A stretch of 64,000 bases of DNA from Haloferax marisrubri (lineage in GTDB: Archaea; Halobacteriota; Halobacteria; Halobacteriales; Haloferacaceae): NCBI RefSeq assembly GCF_001469875.2, contig NZ_LOPW02000017.1, positions 421,366 to 485,365 of the forward strand, in the 5' to 3' direction. Below the pieces are notes generated by a model. That model ran no database searches, had not been told where the DNA came from, and was given only the letters and a program-made list of their open reading frames with translations. The translations under genes and the position numbers were made by a program. This document shows, in pieces, positions 26,442 through 35,402 of this stretch (position 1 is its first letter; the number at the start of each line of letters is the position of its first letter).

Positions 26442-27359
26442 TCACCGGCTCCGAACGGTCGTCACCTCGACGTGCGTCTCGTTCGTCAGCACGTCTTCGA
26501 GGTTCGGGACGCGGGTGCCGGCGACGCCGACGACGCGGGACGCGGTCAGCACGCCCATTCGGAGCGCGTCGGCGTCCGAGAGGCCGTGTTCGCGCGCGGC
26601 GAGGAAGCCGGACATGACGGCGTCGCCCGCGCCGACCGTGTCCACGACCTCCACGTCGAGCGCGGGCGCGGAGAGGACCTCGCTGTCGGTGACGAGGAGC
26701 GCGCCGTCCGCGCCCAGCGACGCTAACACGTACTCGAAGCCGCGCGCGTGGAGTTCCTCGGCGGCCTCGACGGCGTCGGCTTCGGTCTCGACGGTTCGAC
26801 CCGTGGCCGCCGCGAGTTCCGAGCGATTGGGTTTGCAGACGTAGTAGTCGGCCTCCAGTTCGGCGAGGTGCTCGCCGCCCATGTCCACCGCAATCTGCCA
26901 GTCGCCCGCGCGGGCGAGTCTATCGACGTCGGCGAGGGACATCCCCGGCGGGAGACTGCCGCCGACGAGGAGCGTGTCGGGCTCGTTCGCCTGCGCGGTC
27001 TCGACGAGTTCGTCCACGTCGGCTGCACGAATCTGCGGGCCGTTGTGATTGAGTTTGTACTCGCCGTCTTCCGCGAGCACGGTCGTGTTCAGGCGCGTGT
27101 CGGCGTCGACGGTGACGAAGTCCGAGGCGATGCCGTCGGCGTCGAGTCGGTCGCGGACGAACTTCCCGAAATGGCCGCCGAGAAAGCCCGAGGCGGTCAC
27201 GTCGGCGTCGAGCGCCGAGACGTACTTGGCGACGTTGATGCCCTTGCCGCCGGCGGTGAACACCGCGTCGTCGGTCCGGTGGACGACGCCGGTCTGAAGC
27301 GGTTCGTCGAAGTGAATCGTGTGGTCGACTGCTGGGTTCGGGGTGACTGTGAGAATCAT
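26442..27359 (-). CDS. pfkB: 1-phosphofructokinase (PfkB family)
   Basis: A 305-residue ribokinase-family enzyme. The N-terminal TVTPNPAVDHTI is typical of 1-phosphofructokinase/tagatose kinases. GGKGINVAK (about 38) binds substrate, and the catalytic Asp is in VDTVGAGDAVMSG (about 245). It converts fructose-1-phosphate, the PTS product, to FBP. It overlaps glpR by four bases, so the two are one operon. Confidence 0.94.
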   Translation of the reverse strand: MILTVTPNPAVDHTIHFDEPLQTGVVHRTDDAVFTAGGKGINVAKYVSALDADVTASGFLGGHFGKFVRDRLDADGIASDFVTVDADTRLNTTVLAEDGEYKLNHNGPQIRAADVDELVETAQANEPDTLLVGGSLPPGMSLADVDRLARAGDWQIAVDMGGEHLAELEADYYVCKPNRSELAAATGRTVETEADAVEAAEELHARGFEYVLASLGADGALLVTDSEVLSAPALDVEVVDTVGAGDAVMSGFLAAREHGLSDADALRMGVLTASRVVGVAGTRVPNLEDVLTNETHVEVTTVRSR

Positions 27360-28123
27360 CGTGCAACTCCGTCGACGACGGTGACGCCCGCGCTCTCGAT
27401 TTCCTCGCGCGAGTCGGCGTCGAGCGTCCCGTCGGTGATAAACAGGTCAATCTCTTCGAGCGATGCGAACTGGACGAAGCTCCGTCGGCCGAGCTTCGAG
27501 AGGTCCGCGACGAGGACGACCTTCGCGGCCTTCTCGACCATCAGCTCCTTCATCCGCGCCTCGTCCTCGTTCGGGGTCGTGAGGCCGGATTCCACGTCTA
27601 ACGCGTTCGTGCCGAGGAACAGCAGGTCGAAGTTCGTCCGCTCCATGAACGACTCCGCGGTCGGCCCCACGAGCGCCTTCGTCCGCCGGCGGAGCGTCCC
27701 GCCCGTGAGTTTGACCTCGTTGTCCTCCTCGTTCAGTTCGATGGCGAGCCGCGGCGAGTTGGTGACGCCGAGTATCGTCCCGTCCTTGGGGACCTTGCGG
27801 GCCACCTCCATCGTGGTCGTCCCGGCGTCGAAGAACACGACCTGCCCCTCGGCCAGTTCCTCGACCGCGCGGTCCGCGATTGCGCGTTTTCCTTCGAGAT
27901 TCTGTACTTCCTTCTGGCCGTAGGTCTGCTCGCGCCCGACGGAGGTCACGGGGACGGCCCCGCCGTGCGACCGCTCGATGAGCCCACGGTCTTCGAGTTC
28001 GCGCAGGTCACGCCGTATCGTGGCCTTCGAGTACCCGAGATGTTCGGACAGCGACTCGACCGACCGGCCGTCCGAGTCGGAGACGAGTTCGACGATGCGG
28101 CGTTTGCGCTCTGCTGGTAACAT
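27356..28123 (-). CDS. glpR: GlpR, DeoR-family repressor
   Basis: A 255-residue DeoR-type regulator. The N-terminal winged helix (residues 5-58) has SEHLGYSKATIRRDLRELE. The sugar-phosphate sensor domain follows with VFFDAGTTTMEVARKV and GPTAESFM. In H. volcanii GlpR represses fructose and glucose kinase genes when glycerol is used. It forms an operon with pfkB next to the PTS genes, consistent with control of fructose use. Confidence 0.93.
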   Translation of the reverse strand: MLPAERKRRIVELVSDSDGRSVESLSEHLGYSKATIRRDLRELEDRGLIERSHGGAVPVTSVGREQTYGQKEVQNLEGKRAIADRAVEELAEGQVVFFDAGTTTMEVARKVPKDGTILGVTNSPRLAIELNEEDNEVKLTGGTLRRRTKALVGPTAESFMERTNFDLLFLGTNALDVESGLTTPNEDEARMKELMVEKAAKVVLVADLSKLGRRSFVQFASLEEIDLFITDGTLDADSREEIESAGVTVVDGVAR

Positions 28124-28166
28124 CGGTGGCGATTCCTCGTTAGGTGGGAGATAGGTCGGGGAGTAG

Positions 28167-28185
28167 TGTTAATTGTTTATGTTGG
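28167..28185 (-). promoter_or_regulatory. AT-rich promoter candidate of glpR-pfkB
   Basis: Minus-strand AACATAAACAATTAACACT is the only AT-rich stretch upstream of glpR and lies about 45-60 bases before the ATG, which implies a short leader. Confidence 0.4.
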
Positions 28186-28189
28186 ATTC

Positions 28190-28326
28190 CGCCCGTATCT
28201 GCTCGAAACAGCCGAATCCCACACAGGAACGAAAACAGGGTGTTCGTCGATGAGAAAACGATCAGAAACGAAAACGAGCGTGTTCGAAACGAACGCCGAA
28301 TCGCCGGTTCGGTGCGTCGCCGACGC
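28190..28326 (-). terminator. T-rich termination region after leuB
   Basis: Read on the minus strand, bases 28213-28290 hold several TTTTC tracts. Archaeal termination uses T-tracts, so this probably ends the ilv-leu transcript. No gene is seen here. Confidence 0.35.
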
Positions 28327-29301
28327 TCAGAGTCGGTCGAGGACCGCGGCGGTCACGTCCTCCGTGGAGGCGTCGCCGCCGAGGTCGGGCGTGCGCGGCC
28401 CGTCGGCGAGGACGCCTTCGACGGCCGACCGGACGCGGTCGGCCTCCTCCTCGTAGTCGAGGTAGTCGAGCAGCATCGCCGCGGACAGAATCGTCGCGGC
28501 CGGGTTCGCGATTCCCTCGCCGGCGATGTCGGGCGCGGAGCCGTGAACCGGTTCGAACAGCGCGGCGTCCGGGCCGATGTTCGCCGAGGGGAGCAGTCCG
28601 AGGCCGCCGACGAGGCCGGCGGCGAGGTCCGAGAGCACGTCGCCCGCGAGGTTCGGACAGACGATGGTGTCGAACTGCGTGGGGTCCAGACAGACGCGCG
28701 TGGCGAAGGCGTCCATCAGGACCTCCTCCGCCTCGACGCCGCGCTCGTCGGCGACGGAGACGACGGCGTCGCGGAAGCGACCGTCCGTCTCGCGCATCAC
28801 GTTCGCCTTGTGGGCGACCTGGAAACTGCCGCCCTCGCCGCCGACGTAGTCGCAGGCGTACTCGGCGAGTCGCTCGGACGCCGAGGTGGTGACGACGCGC
28901 GTGAGCGTCGAGAGGTCCTCAGAGAGGCGGTCCTCGTGGCCGGAGTAGACGCCCTCCGTGTTCTCCCGGAGGAAGACGAGGTCCGTCTCCGGGCGGAGCG
29001 CGTCGACGCCGGGGTAGGCCTTCGCCGGGCGGACGTTGACAAAGGAGTCCACCGCGGTCCGAAGCGGCAGGATGACGTCCGCCGCGGTCTCGCCGGCCGC
29101 GCCGAACAGCGTCGCGTCGGCCTCGGCGGCGAGGTCGTACGTCTCCTGCGGGAGCGCCTCGCCCGTCTCTTCTTTCACGTGGTCGCCGGCGTCGGCCTCG
29201 ACGAACTCGAAGTCGCCGACGGCCTTCAGCACGTCAACCGCCGCCGGGATGACCTCCGCGCCGATGCCGTCGCCGGGGATGACGACGATTTCCTCAGTCA
29301 T
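28327..29301 (-). CDS. leuB: 3-isopropylmalate dehydrogenase
   Basis: A 324-residue isocitrate/isopropylmalate dehydrogenase family enzyme. It starts [15 protein letters not shown], has [12 protein letters not shown] and the NAD/metal-binding [17 protein letters not shown] and [11 protein letters not shown]. It oxidises and decarboxylates 3-isopropylmalate in leucine synthesis. Context (leuC, leuD) favours leuB over isocitrate dehydrogenase. It overlaps leuD by eight bases and is the last gene of the operon. Confidence 0.94.
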   Translation of the reverse strand: MTEEIVVIPGDGIGAEVIPAAVDVLKAVGDFEFVEADAGDHVKEETGEALPQETYDLAAEADATLFGAAGETAADVILPLRTAVDSFVNVRPAKAYPGVDALRPETDLVFLRENTEGVYSGHEDRLSEDLSTLTRVVTTSASERLAEYACDYVGGEGGSFQVAHKANVMRETDGRFRDAVVSVADERGVEAEEVLMDAFATRVCLDPTQFDTIVCPNLAGDVLSDLAAGLVGGLGLLPSANIGPDAALFEPVHGSAPDIAGEGIANPAATILSAAMLLDYLDYEEEADRVRSAVEGVLADGPRTPDLGGDASTEDVTAAVLDRL

Positions 29302-29902
29302 CGACGTAGGGCAGGGCGGCGGCTTTCTCGGCGACCGCGTCGGCGTTCGACTTCATGAGCGCCGTCGTGTCCCAGACGCCCTCGGTGAGCGCCTTCCGCT
29401 GTGCGTCGTCGACGGTCACGTCCACGGTGGTGTCGCCGTAGGTGACCGTCTCGTTTTCCACGTCCACGTCGATGTCTGCGTCCGGGTGCTCGTCGACCCA
29501 GCCCTGCAGTTCGGTGATCGTCTCGTGGTCCGCGGTGACCGTCGGGATGCCGAGCGCGAGGCAGTTGCCCGCGAAAATCTCGGCGAACGACTCGCCGACG
29601 ATGGCGTCGATGCCCCAGCGCATGAGCGCCTGCGGGGCGTGCTCCCGAGAGGAGCCACAGCCGAAGTTGGCGTTGACGACCATGATGGAGGCGTCCTGGA
29701 ACTGCGGCTCGTTCATCGGGTGGTCCTTGGGTTCGTCGTTCTCGTCGTACCGCTGGTCGAAGAACGCGAACTCGCCGAGGCCGTCGAACGTGACGACCTT
29801 CATGAACCGCGCCGGGATGATCTGGTCCGTGTCGATGTCGTTGCCGCGGATGGGAACACCGGAGCCGGACGCGGAGTCGATTTCGGGGATTTCGTCGGTC
29901 AT
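29294..29902 (-). CDS. leuD: 3-isopropylmalate dehydratase small subunit
   Basis: A 202-residue aconitase small-subunit (swivel) domain. It has [15 protein letters not shown] near the N-terminus and [12 protein letters not shown] (about 77-88), which contacts the substrate. It joins LeuC to isomerise 2- to 3-isopropylmalate. It overlaps leuC by four bases. Confidence 0.95.
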   Translation of the reverse strand: MTDEIPEIDSASGSGVPIRGNDIDTDQIIPARFMKVVTFDGLGEFAFFDQRYDENDEPKDHPMNEPQFQDASIMVVNANFGCGSSREHAPQALMRWGIDAIVGESFAEIFAGNCLALGIPTVTADHETITELQGWVDEHPDADIDVDVENETVTYGDTTVDVTVDDAQRKALTEGVWDTTALMKSNADAVAEKAAALPYVDD

Positions 29903-31320
29903 ACCGTGGTCACCTCCTTCAGTTCGCGCACGTCAGTCACTTCCCCGGTGATGGCCGCCGCGGCCACCATGCGCGGGTTCATCAGGACGGTGCGGCCGTC
30001 TTTCGACCCCTGCCGACCGATGAAGTTGCGGTTCGACGAGGACGCGGAGGCCTCGTCGCCCTCCAGTTGGTCCTCGTTCATGCCGAGACACATCGAACAG
30101 CCCGCTTCGCGCCACTCGAAGCCGGCTTCTTTGAACACCTCGTCGAGGCCCTCCGCCTCTGCGGCGGCCTTGACGCGCTGACTGCCGGGGACGACCATCG
30201 CGCGGACGCTGTCCGCGACCTGTCGGCCCTTCACGATGTCCGCCGCGCGGCGGAGGTCGGGCAGGCGAGCGTTCGTACACGAGCCGAGGAACGCCACGTC
30301 GATTTCGTAGCCCTCCATCGTCTCGCCGGGCGTGACGCCCATGTGTTCCTGCGCCATCCGGGCGGTGTCCTGCTTCTCTTCGGGCAGGTCTTCCGGGGCC
30401 GGAATCGGCTGGGTGATGCCGACGCCCTGTCCGGGCGTGGTCCCCCACGTGACGACGGGTTCGAGCTCGGAGCCGTCGATGGTGACGACGTCGTCGTACT
30501 CGGCGTCGTCGTCGGACTGGATGGACTCCCAGTACGGCTTCAGTTCGTCGAACTTCTCGGGGTTCTCCTGGAAGTAGTCGGTCTGCTTGAGCCACTCGAA
30601 GGTGGTCTCGTCGGGGTTGACGTAGCCCGCGCGAGCGCCGCCCTCGATGGACATGTTACAGATGCTCATCCGACCCTCCATGTCGAGGTTCTCGATGGCC
30701 TCGCCGGCGTACTCGTAGACGTAGCCGACGCCGCCCTCCGTGCCGAGGCGGCGGATGATCTCGAGGACGACGTCCTTGGCTTCGACGCCGGGGCCGAGTT
30801 CGCCCGTGACCTCGATCTTCCGGACCTTCTTTTTCTCCATCGCGACCGTCTGGGTCGCCAGCACGTCGCGAATCTGGCTCGTCCCGATACCGAACGCGAG
30901 CGCGCCGAACGCGCCGTGGGTCGAGGTGTGGCTGTCGCCGCAGACGATGGTCATGCCGGGTTGGGTGAGTCCCTTCTCGGGCCCGATGACGTGGACGATT
31001 CCCTGCTCGCCCGAGGTCGGGTCCGAGAAGTTGATGCCGGCGTCGCGGACGTTCTGTTCGAGTTCGGCCATCATCTCTTCGGCGGCGTCGTCACGGAAGG
31101 GCCGCGACTGGTCCGACGTCGGAACGATGTGGTCGACCGTCGCGTGGGTGCGCTCGGGGTAGGCGACTTCGAGGTCGCGCTCCTGCAGCATGCCGAACGC
31201 CTGCGGGCTCGTCACCTCGTGGATGAGGTGCAGGCCGCAGAACAACTGCGTCTGCCCGGTCGGAAGCTCCGAGACCGTGTGTTCCTCCCAGACCTTGTCG
31301 TACAGCGTTCCCTCACTCAT
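29899..31320 (-). CDS. leuC: 3-isopropylmalate dehydratase large subunit
   Basis: A 473-residue aconitase-family protein. The [4Fe-4S] cysteines are in [11 protein letters not shown] (about 348) and CSMCLGMN (about 410). It has [16 protein letters not shown] (about 128) and GRQGSKDGR near the end. The start is the ATG at 31320; a GTG three codons earlier is possible. Its first bases overlap the preceding small gene. Confidence 0.95.
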   Translation of the reverse strand: MSEGTLYDKVWEEHTVSELPTGQTQLFCGLHLIHEVTSPQAFGMLQERDLEVAYPERTHATVDHIVPTSDQSRPFRDDAAEEMMAELEQNVRDAGINFSDPTSGEQGIVHVIGPEKGLTQPGMTIVCGDSHTSTHGAFGALAFGIGTSQIRDVLATQTVAMEKKKVRKIEVTGELGPGVEAKDVVLEIIRRLGTEGGVGYVYEYAGEAIENLDMEGRMSICNMSIEGGARAGYVNPDETTFEWLKQTDYFQENPEKFDELKPYWESIQSDDDAEYDDVVTIDGSELEPVVTWGTTPGQGVGITQPIPAPEDLPEEKQDTARMAQEHMGVTPGETMEGYEIDVAFLGSCTNARLPDLRRAADIVKGRQVADSVRAMVVPGSQRVKAAAEAEGLDEVFKEAGFEWREAGCSMCLGMNEDQLEGDEASASSSNRNFIGRQGSKDGRTVLMNPRMVAAAAITGEVTDVRELKEVTTV

Positions 31321-31576
31321 GTTCGTCACCCGGTACGACGCGGTCGTCGTGGCCGCGTTCCCAGACTTGGTTCGCGCCCTCGCCGTTGCGGGGCGTGTGG
31401 TCCACGTCGCCCATCGTCTCCGTCTCGGTCGAGTCCGTCGCCGCGGGCGTCGCGTCGCTCCGACCGCCGTCGGTGACGGCCGGGCCGCGCTCGTAGACCG
31501 TGGTGAACGTCTCGCCCGTATAGGGGTTCGTGTGGCTGATGTCTCGCATTCGGTCGGTCGTGTCGTCGCGTGTCAT
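31313..31576 (-). CDS. Conserved small protein within the ilv-leu operon
   Basis: An 87-residue acidic protein between ilvC (11-base gap) and leuC (eight-base overlap). It has an N-terminal [24 protein letters not shown] segment, a variable middle, and a second tract with [17 protein letters not shown]. The two segments look like a weak internal repeat, each ending in (V/W)ERG. No known domain. Its fixed operon position suggests a role linked to branched-chain synthesis, but nothing shows what it is. Confidence 0.75.
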   Translation of the reverse strand: MTRDDTTDRMRDISHTNPYTGETFTTVYERGPAVTDGGRSDATPAATDSTETETMGDVDHTPRNGEGANQVWERGHDDRVVPGDEHE

Positions 31577-31587
31577 TGGTGTCGTGT

Positions 31588-32634
31588 TCAGTCGTCCGCC
31601 GGTGCTTCGGCTTTCTCCGCGTCCGCTTCCTCTTCGTCGTCGGCCCACGCGAACAGGTCGCGCAGGGGCGCGCCGACCTGTTCGATGTGGTGGTTCTCCT
31701 CTGCGTCCTTGAGCTGGGAGTACGACGGGCGGCCCGCCTGGTTCTCCAGAATCCACTCGCGGGCGAAGGTGCCGTCTTGGACCTCCTCCAGAATCTCCTC
31801 CATGTTCTCGCGGGCGTGCTCGTCGACGACGCGGTCGCCGCGGGTCAGCCCGCCGAACTCGGCGGTGTCAGAGACGGAGTGCCACATCTCGCCGAGCCCG
31901 CCTTCGTACATCAGGTCGACGATGAGCTTCAGTTCGTTCAGGCACTCGAAGTACGCCATCTCGGGGGAGTAGCCCGCGTCGACGAGCGTCTCGTAGCCCT
32001 GCTTGACCAGCGAGGTGACGCCGCCGCAGAGGACGGCCTGCTCGCCGAACAGGTCGGTCTCGGTCTCCTCTTGGAACGTCGTCTCGATGACGCCCGCGCG
32101 GGTGCAGCCGAGGCCGTGCGCGTAGGCCAGCGCCTCTTCCTTGGCGTCGCCCGTCACGTCCTGGTAGACCGCGATGAGACCCGGCGTCCCCTCGTTCGCC
32201 TCGTAGTTACGGCGGACGAGGTGGCCCGGCGACTTCGGCGCGACCATCGTCACGTCGACGTCTTCCGGGGGCCGAATCTGGTTGTAGTGGATGTTGAAGC
32301 CGTGGGCGAACTGGAGCGTGTCGCCGGCGTCGAGGGAGTCTCGAATCTCCTCGAACACCGCCGGCTGGACGGTGTCGGGGACGAGAATCGAGACGATGTC
32401 GCCTTCGGCGGCCGCCTCGGCGGGCTCTTTGACGCGGAGGCCGTCGGCTTCCGCGGCGTCGCGGGACGAGGAGCCGGCGCGGAGACCGACGACCACGTCG
32501 ACACCGCTGTCGGCGAGGTTCTGCGCGTGGGCGTGGCCCTGACTGCCGTAGCCGATGACGGCTACGGTCTTGTCGTCGATTTGGGAGCGGTCGGCGTCGT
32601 CGTCGTAGTAAACTTCCGTGGTGAGTTCTGTCAT
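31588..32634 (-). CDS. ilvC: Ketol-acid reductoisomerase
   Basis: A 348-residue enzyme. The Rossmann domain has [14 protein letters not shown] (about 29). The knotted C-terminal domain has the Mg2+-binding Asp and Glu residues in [14 protein letters not shown] and [16 protein letters not shown]. It converts acetolactate to dihydroxyisovalerate. The 25-residue acidic tail is typical of haloarchaea. The start overlaps the ilvN stop by four bases. Confidence 0.96.
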   Translation of the reverse strand: MTELTTEVYYDDDADRSQIDDKTVAVIGYGSQGHAHAQNLADSGVDVVVGLRAGSSSRDAAEADGLRVKEPAEAAAEGDIVSILVPDTVQPAVFEEIRDSLDAGDTLQFAHGFNIHYNQIRPPEDVDVTMVAPKSPGHLVRRNYEANEGTPGLIAVYQDVTGDAKEEALAYAHGLGCTRAGVIETTFQEETETDLFGEQAVLCGGVTSLVKQGYETLVDAGYSPEMAYFECLNELKLIVDLMYEGGLGEMWHSVSDTAEFGGLTRGDRVVDEHARENMEEILEEVQDGTFAREWILENQAGRPSYSQLKDAEENHHIEQVGAPLRDLFAWADDEEEADAEKAEAPADD

Positions 32635-33287
32635 TGCGTGTTCGTGTTGGGTTTGGTGGGTTCGCCGGAGGTTCCGGGTTCCTCTCCGGGGACGGTCTTC
32701 TTCGAGCCGTGAGCGAGCGCGGTCTGGCCGGTCCGGGCGATTTCGATGATGCCGAACCGTCGGAACGCGTCCACGGCGTCGTCTATCTTGCGCTCGTCGC
32801 CGGTGAGTTGGACCGTGATGGTCTCGGGACCGGCGTCGAGGGTGCGGCCGTCGTACATCTCCGTGATGGCGTGGACCTTGTCGGGGTCCTCGCCGCGGAC
32901 TTTCAGGAGGACGAGTTCCGCGCGAACGGCGTCGTCGTCCAACTCGCCGACAGAGATGACGGGCTTGAGCTTCGCGAGCTGTTTTTCTATCTGGTCGATG
33001 CCCGGTTCGGGCTCCTCGACGACCATCGTGATGCGGGAGTGACCCTCGACGGTCGTGGGGCCCACGGTGAGGCTCTCGATGTTGAACTGGCGGCGGGCGG
33101 CGAGGCCGGCGACGCGCGAGAGCACGCCGGGTTCGTCCTCGACGATGGCCGAAAAGACCGTTCGCCGCGGTTCGTGTTCCGATTCCGCTTCGGGGTCGAT
33201 GCGGATGCCCTGCGCGTTGCGTCGGCCGTCGGGGTGTGGCCGCTCGTCGGGCGCGGGGCCTTGCAGTCCCTTTCGATTGTCGCTCAT
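32631..33287 (-). CDS. ilvN: Acetolactate synthase small (regulatory) subunit
   Basis: A 218-residue protein with an N-terminal acidic extension (about 40 residues), an ACT domain ([19 protein letters not shown], about 44-62) and the C-terminal ALS_ss domain. It binds valine and gives feedback control to the large subunit. It overlaps ilvB by four bases and ilvC by four bases. Confidence 0.95.
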   Translation of the reverse strand: MSDNRKGLQGPAPDERPHPDGRRNAQGIRIDPEAESEHEPRRTVFSAIVEDEPGVLSRVAGLAARRQFNIESLTVGPTTVEGHSRITMVVEEPEPGIDQIEKQLAKLKPVISVGELDDDAVRAELVLLKVRGEDPDKVHAITEMYDGRTLDAGPETITVQLTGDERKIDDAVDAFRRFGIIEIARTGQTALAHGSKKTVPGEEPGTSGEPTKPNTNTQ

Positions 33288-35038
33288 AACTGGTCCTCCG
33301 AGAGTGCGAATTTACCGTTCGCGCCGCCCGAGGAGACCATCGGGTAGACGTTCTCCGCCGGGTCGACGTGGAAGTCGATGACCGAGGGGCCGTCGTACGC
33401 GAGCGCTTCCTCGATGGCGCCGGGAACCTCCTCGTAGGAGTCGACGGTCCAGCCGCGCGCGCCGAACGCCTCGGCGAGCTTGTCGAACTGGGGACACCAG
33501 TCGTAGCCGGCGGCCATGCGTCGGCCCTCGAAGAAGGCGTCCTGCCACTGGCGGACCATCCCGATGTACTCGTTGTTCAGGATGGCGACCGTGATGTCGA
33601 GGTTCTCGCGGACGGCGACCGACAGTTCCTGAATCGTCATCAGGAACGAGGCGTCGCCGTCGACGCAGACCACAGTTTCGTCGTCGTCGGCCGCGACCCG
33701 CGCGCCGATTGCGGCGGGCAGGCCGTAGCCCATCGTGCCGAGACCGTGGGACGAAACCCACCGCCGCGGTTCTGTGAACGTCCAGTACTGGGCGGCCCAC
33801 ATCTGGTGCTGGCCGACGCCGCTCGTGACGATGGTCTCGTCGGGCGTGGCCTCGTCGAGCGCCTCGACGACGAACTGCGGCTTCAGCGGCTCGTTGTCCG
33901 GGGCCGCGTAGTCCATCGGGTAGTCGTCTTTCCACGCGAGACACTGGTCGACCCACTCGGGCGCGTCGGGGCCCTCGTCGAGTTCGGCGTCGACGCGCTC
34001 GATGGCGCGGCCGGCGTCGCCGACGACCGGGTAGTCCGCGTGGACGTTCTTCGATATTTCCGCCGGGTCGATGTCGATGTGGACGACCTCGGCCTCGGGC
34101 GCGAACGTGTCGATACCGCCGGTCAGGCGGTCGTCGAACCGCGTGCCGACCGCGATGAGGCAGTCGGTGTGCGTGATGGCCATGTTGGCGTAGCCGGTGC
34201 CGTGCATCCCCGCCCACGACAGGCAGAGTTCGTGGTCCTCCGGCATCGCGCCGATTCCGGGCATCGTGGTGACGACCGGAATCTGGTGCTCGGTCGCGAA
34301 CTGCCGGGCGACCTCGGTCGCGTCGGCCTTGACGACGCCGCCGCCGAACAGCAGGAGGGGCTTCTCCGCGCGCTCGATTGCGCGCGCGGCGGCCTCGACC
34401 TGCTCGTCGGCGGGGTCGGTGCGGGCGCGGCACGTCTCGGGCGGCTGCGCCGGCCCCGGTTCGCTGTCGGTCTCGTTGAGCGAGACGTCCTTCGGGAGGT
34501 CGACGAGCGTCGGGCCGGGTCGGCCCTCCGCGGCGAGCGCGAACGCTTCGCCGACGGTGTCGCCGACGGTGTCGGGCGACGAGGCGAAGTAGTTGTGCTT
34601 CGTGATGGGCGCGGTGACGCCCGTGGTGTCGGTCTCCTGGAACGCGTCGGAGCCGACCATGTCGGACGGGACCTGCCCCGTGAGCGCGAGCACCGCGTCG
34701 GAATCCATGTTCGCGTCGGCGATGCCGGTCACGAGGTTGGTCGCGCCCGGCCCGGACGTGGCGAGACAGACGCCGGGGTCGCCGCGAACGACGCCGTACG
34801 CGTCGGCCGCGTGCGCCGCGCCCTGCTCGTGCGCCATCGTCACGTGCCGGATGTCAGAGTGGTACAGCGCGTCGTAGATGGGCATTATCGCCCCGCCCTG
34901 CACGCCGAAGGCGGTCTCGACGCCGGCGTTTTCGAGGGCGCGGACGACGGCCGTCGAACCCGAGGTAACCTCGGTCGGCGTCTCGGTCGAGTCGTCGGCC
35001 GCTTCGGGGTCGGTCGTGGCTGCGGTTCGTTCGCTCAT
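33284..35038 (-). CDS. ilvB: Acetolactate synthase large subunit
   Basis: A 584-residue ThDP enzyme. The catalytic Glu lies in [16 protein letters not shown] (about 69-84) and the ThDP-binding motif is GDASFLM with NNEYIG (about 458-490). FAD-binding central domain features are present. It condenses two pyruvates to acetolactate, or pyruvate with 2-ketobutyrate. The ATG overlaps the stop of a 25-residue upstream ORF (ATGA). It heads the ilvB-ilvN-ilvC-small gene-leuC-leuD-leuB operon. Confidence 0.96.
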   Translation of the reverse strand: MSERTAATTDPEAADDSTETPTEVTSGSTAVVRALENAGVETAFGVQGGAIMPIYDALYHSDIRHVTMAHEQGAAHAADAYGVVRGDPGVCLATSGPGATNLVTGIADANMDSDAVLALTGQVPSDMVGSDAFQETDTTGVTAPITKHNYFASSPDTVGDTVGEAFALAAEGRPGPTLVDLPKDVSLNETDSEPGPAQPPETCRARTDPADEQVEAAARAIERAEKPLLLFGGGVVKADATEVARQFATEHQIPVVTTMPGIGAMPEDHELCLSWAGMHGTGYANMAITHTDCLIAVGTRFDDRLTGGIDTFAPEAEVVHIDIDPAEISKNVHADYPVVGDAGRAIERVDAELDEGPDAPEWVDQCLAWKDDYPMDYAAPDNEPLKPQFVVEALDEATPDETIVTSGVGQHQMWAAQYWTFTEPRRWVSSHGLGTMGYGLPAAIGARVAADDDETVVCVDGDASFLMTIQELSVAVRENLDITVAILNNEYIGMVRQWQDAFFEGRRMAAGYDWCPQFDKLAEAFGARGWTVDSYEEVPGAIEEALAYDGPSVIDFHVDPAENVYPMVSSGGANGKFALSEDQL

Positions 35039-35112
35039 GTGTGGGCTCCGTGGTGTGTGGTCGGTCGTCGATACGGGTTGTCTGGTGACTGCGTGTGGTG
35101 CTGGTTCGCCAT
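35035..35112 (-). CDS. 25-residue His-rich ORF translationally coupled to ilvB
   Basis: ATG at 35112 opens a 25-residue ORF beginning MANQHHTQSPDNPYRR. Its TGA overlaps the ilvB ATG in ATGA, as for normal operon partners. It has five histidines in 25 residues. It may serve to re-initiate translation on ilvB. It could also be chance, though the four-base overlap is the same one used by ilvB/ilvN and ilvN/ilvC. Confidence 0.4.
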   Translation of the reverse strand: MANQHHTQSPDNPYRRPTTHHGAHT

Positions 35113-35172
35113 TGTGGGGACTGCGGACGTGTCTGAAAACGGTGCGAATCCGCGGGACGGAGAGATGGTGTG

Positions 35173-35192
35173 GTAGGGGGCTATGCCCCTAC
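35173..35192 (-). promoter_or_regulatory. Hairpin at the end of the ilvB leader ORF
   Basis: GTAGGGG (35173-35179) pairs with CCCCTAC (35186-35192) around a six-base loop that contains the leader ORF's stop. On the minus strand the hairpin begins inside the Val codon of the Leu-Ile-Ile-Val run. This is the placement expected of an attenuator-like or translational switch. Confidence 0.5.
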
Positions 35193-35282
35193 AATAATGA
35201 GCGACCGAATCGCAGCGACGTCGGCGGCGCTGGCCCCGGTTTCCGGGGTCGCGCGAACCGCGTGTTCGTCGTGCGAGGTCAT
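35181..35282 (-). CDS. 33-residue ilv leader peptide candidate
   Basis: ATG at 35282 opens a 33-residue ORF beginning MTSHDEHAVRATPE and ending RSLIIVGA, so a run of Leu-Ile-Ile-Val comes just before the stop. The ATG is 29 bases after a TATA element, so it would be the first codon of the ilvB transcript. A 7-bp hairpin overlaps the Val codon and the stop. The product may be a regulatory leader peptide sensing branched-chain aminoacyl-tRNA; that is inference. Confidence 0.5.
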   Translation of the reverse strand: MTSHDEHAVRATPETGASAADVAAIRSLIIVGA

Positions 35283-35306
35283 CGTATGCCACACGTCCGT
35301 CCCGGC

Positions 35307-35322
35307 GATAATAATGCTTTCG
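35307..35322 (-). promoter_or_regulatory. BRE/TATA of the ilvB operon
   Basis: The minus strand reads CGAAAGC then ATTATTATC. It is placed about 29 bases before the leader ORF ATG at 35282 and 270 bases before ilvB, so the leader is part of the transcript. Confidence 0.6.
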
Positions 35323-35402
35323 CGGCGGGCAACGATTGCACGCCACTCGGGAGGTCGGACGCATGCAGGGCGGTCGCCCCGTAGGGCCACAGCCCGGCGC
35401 CA

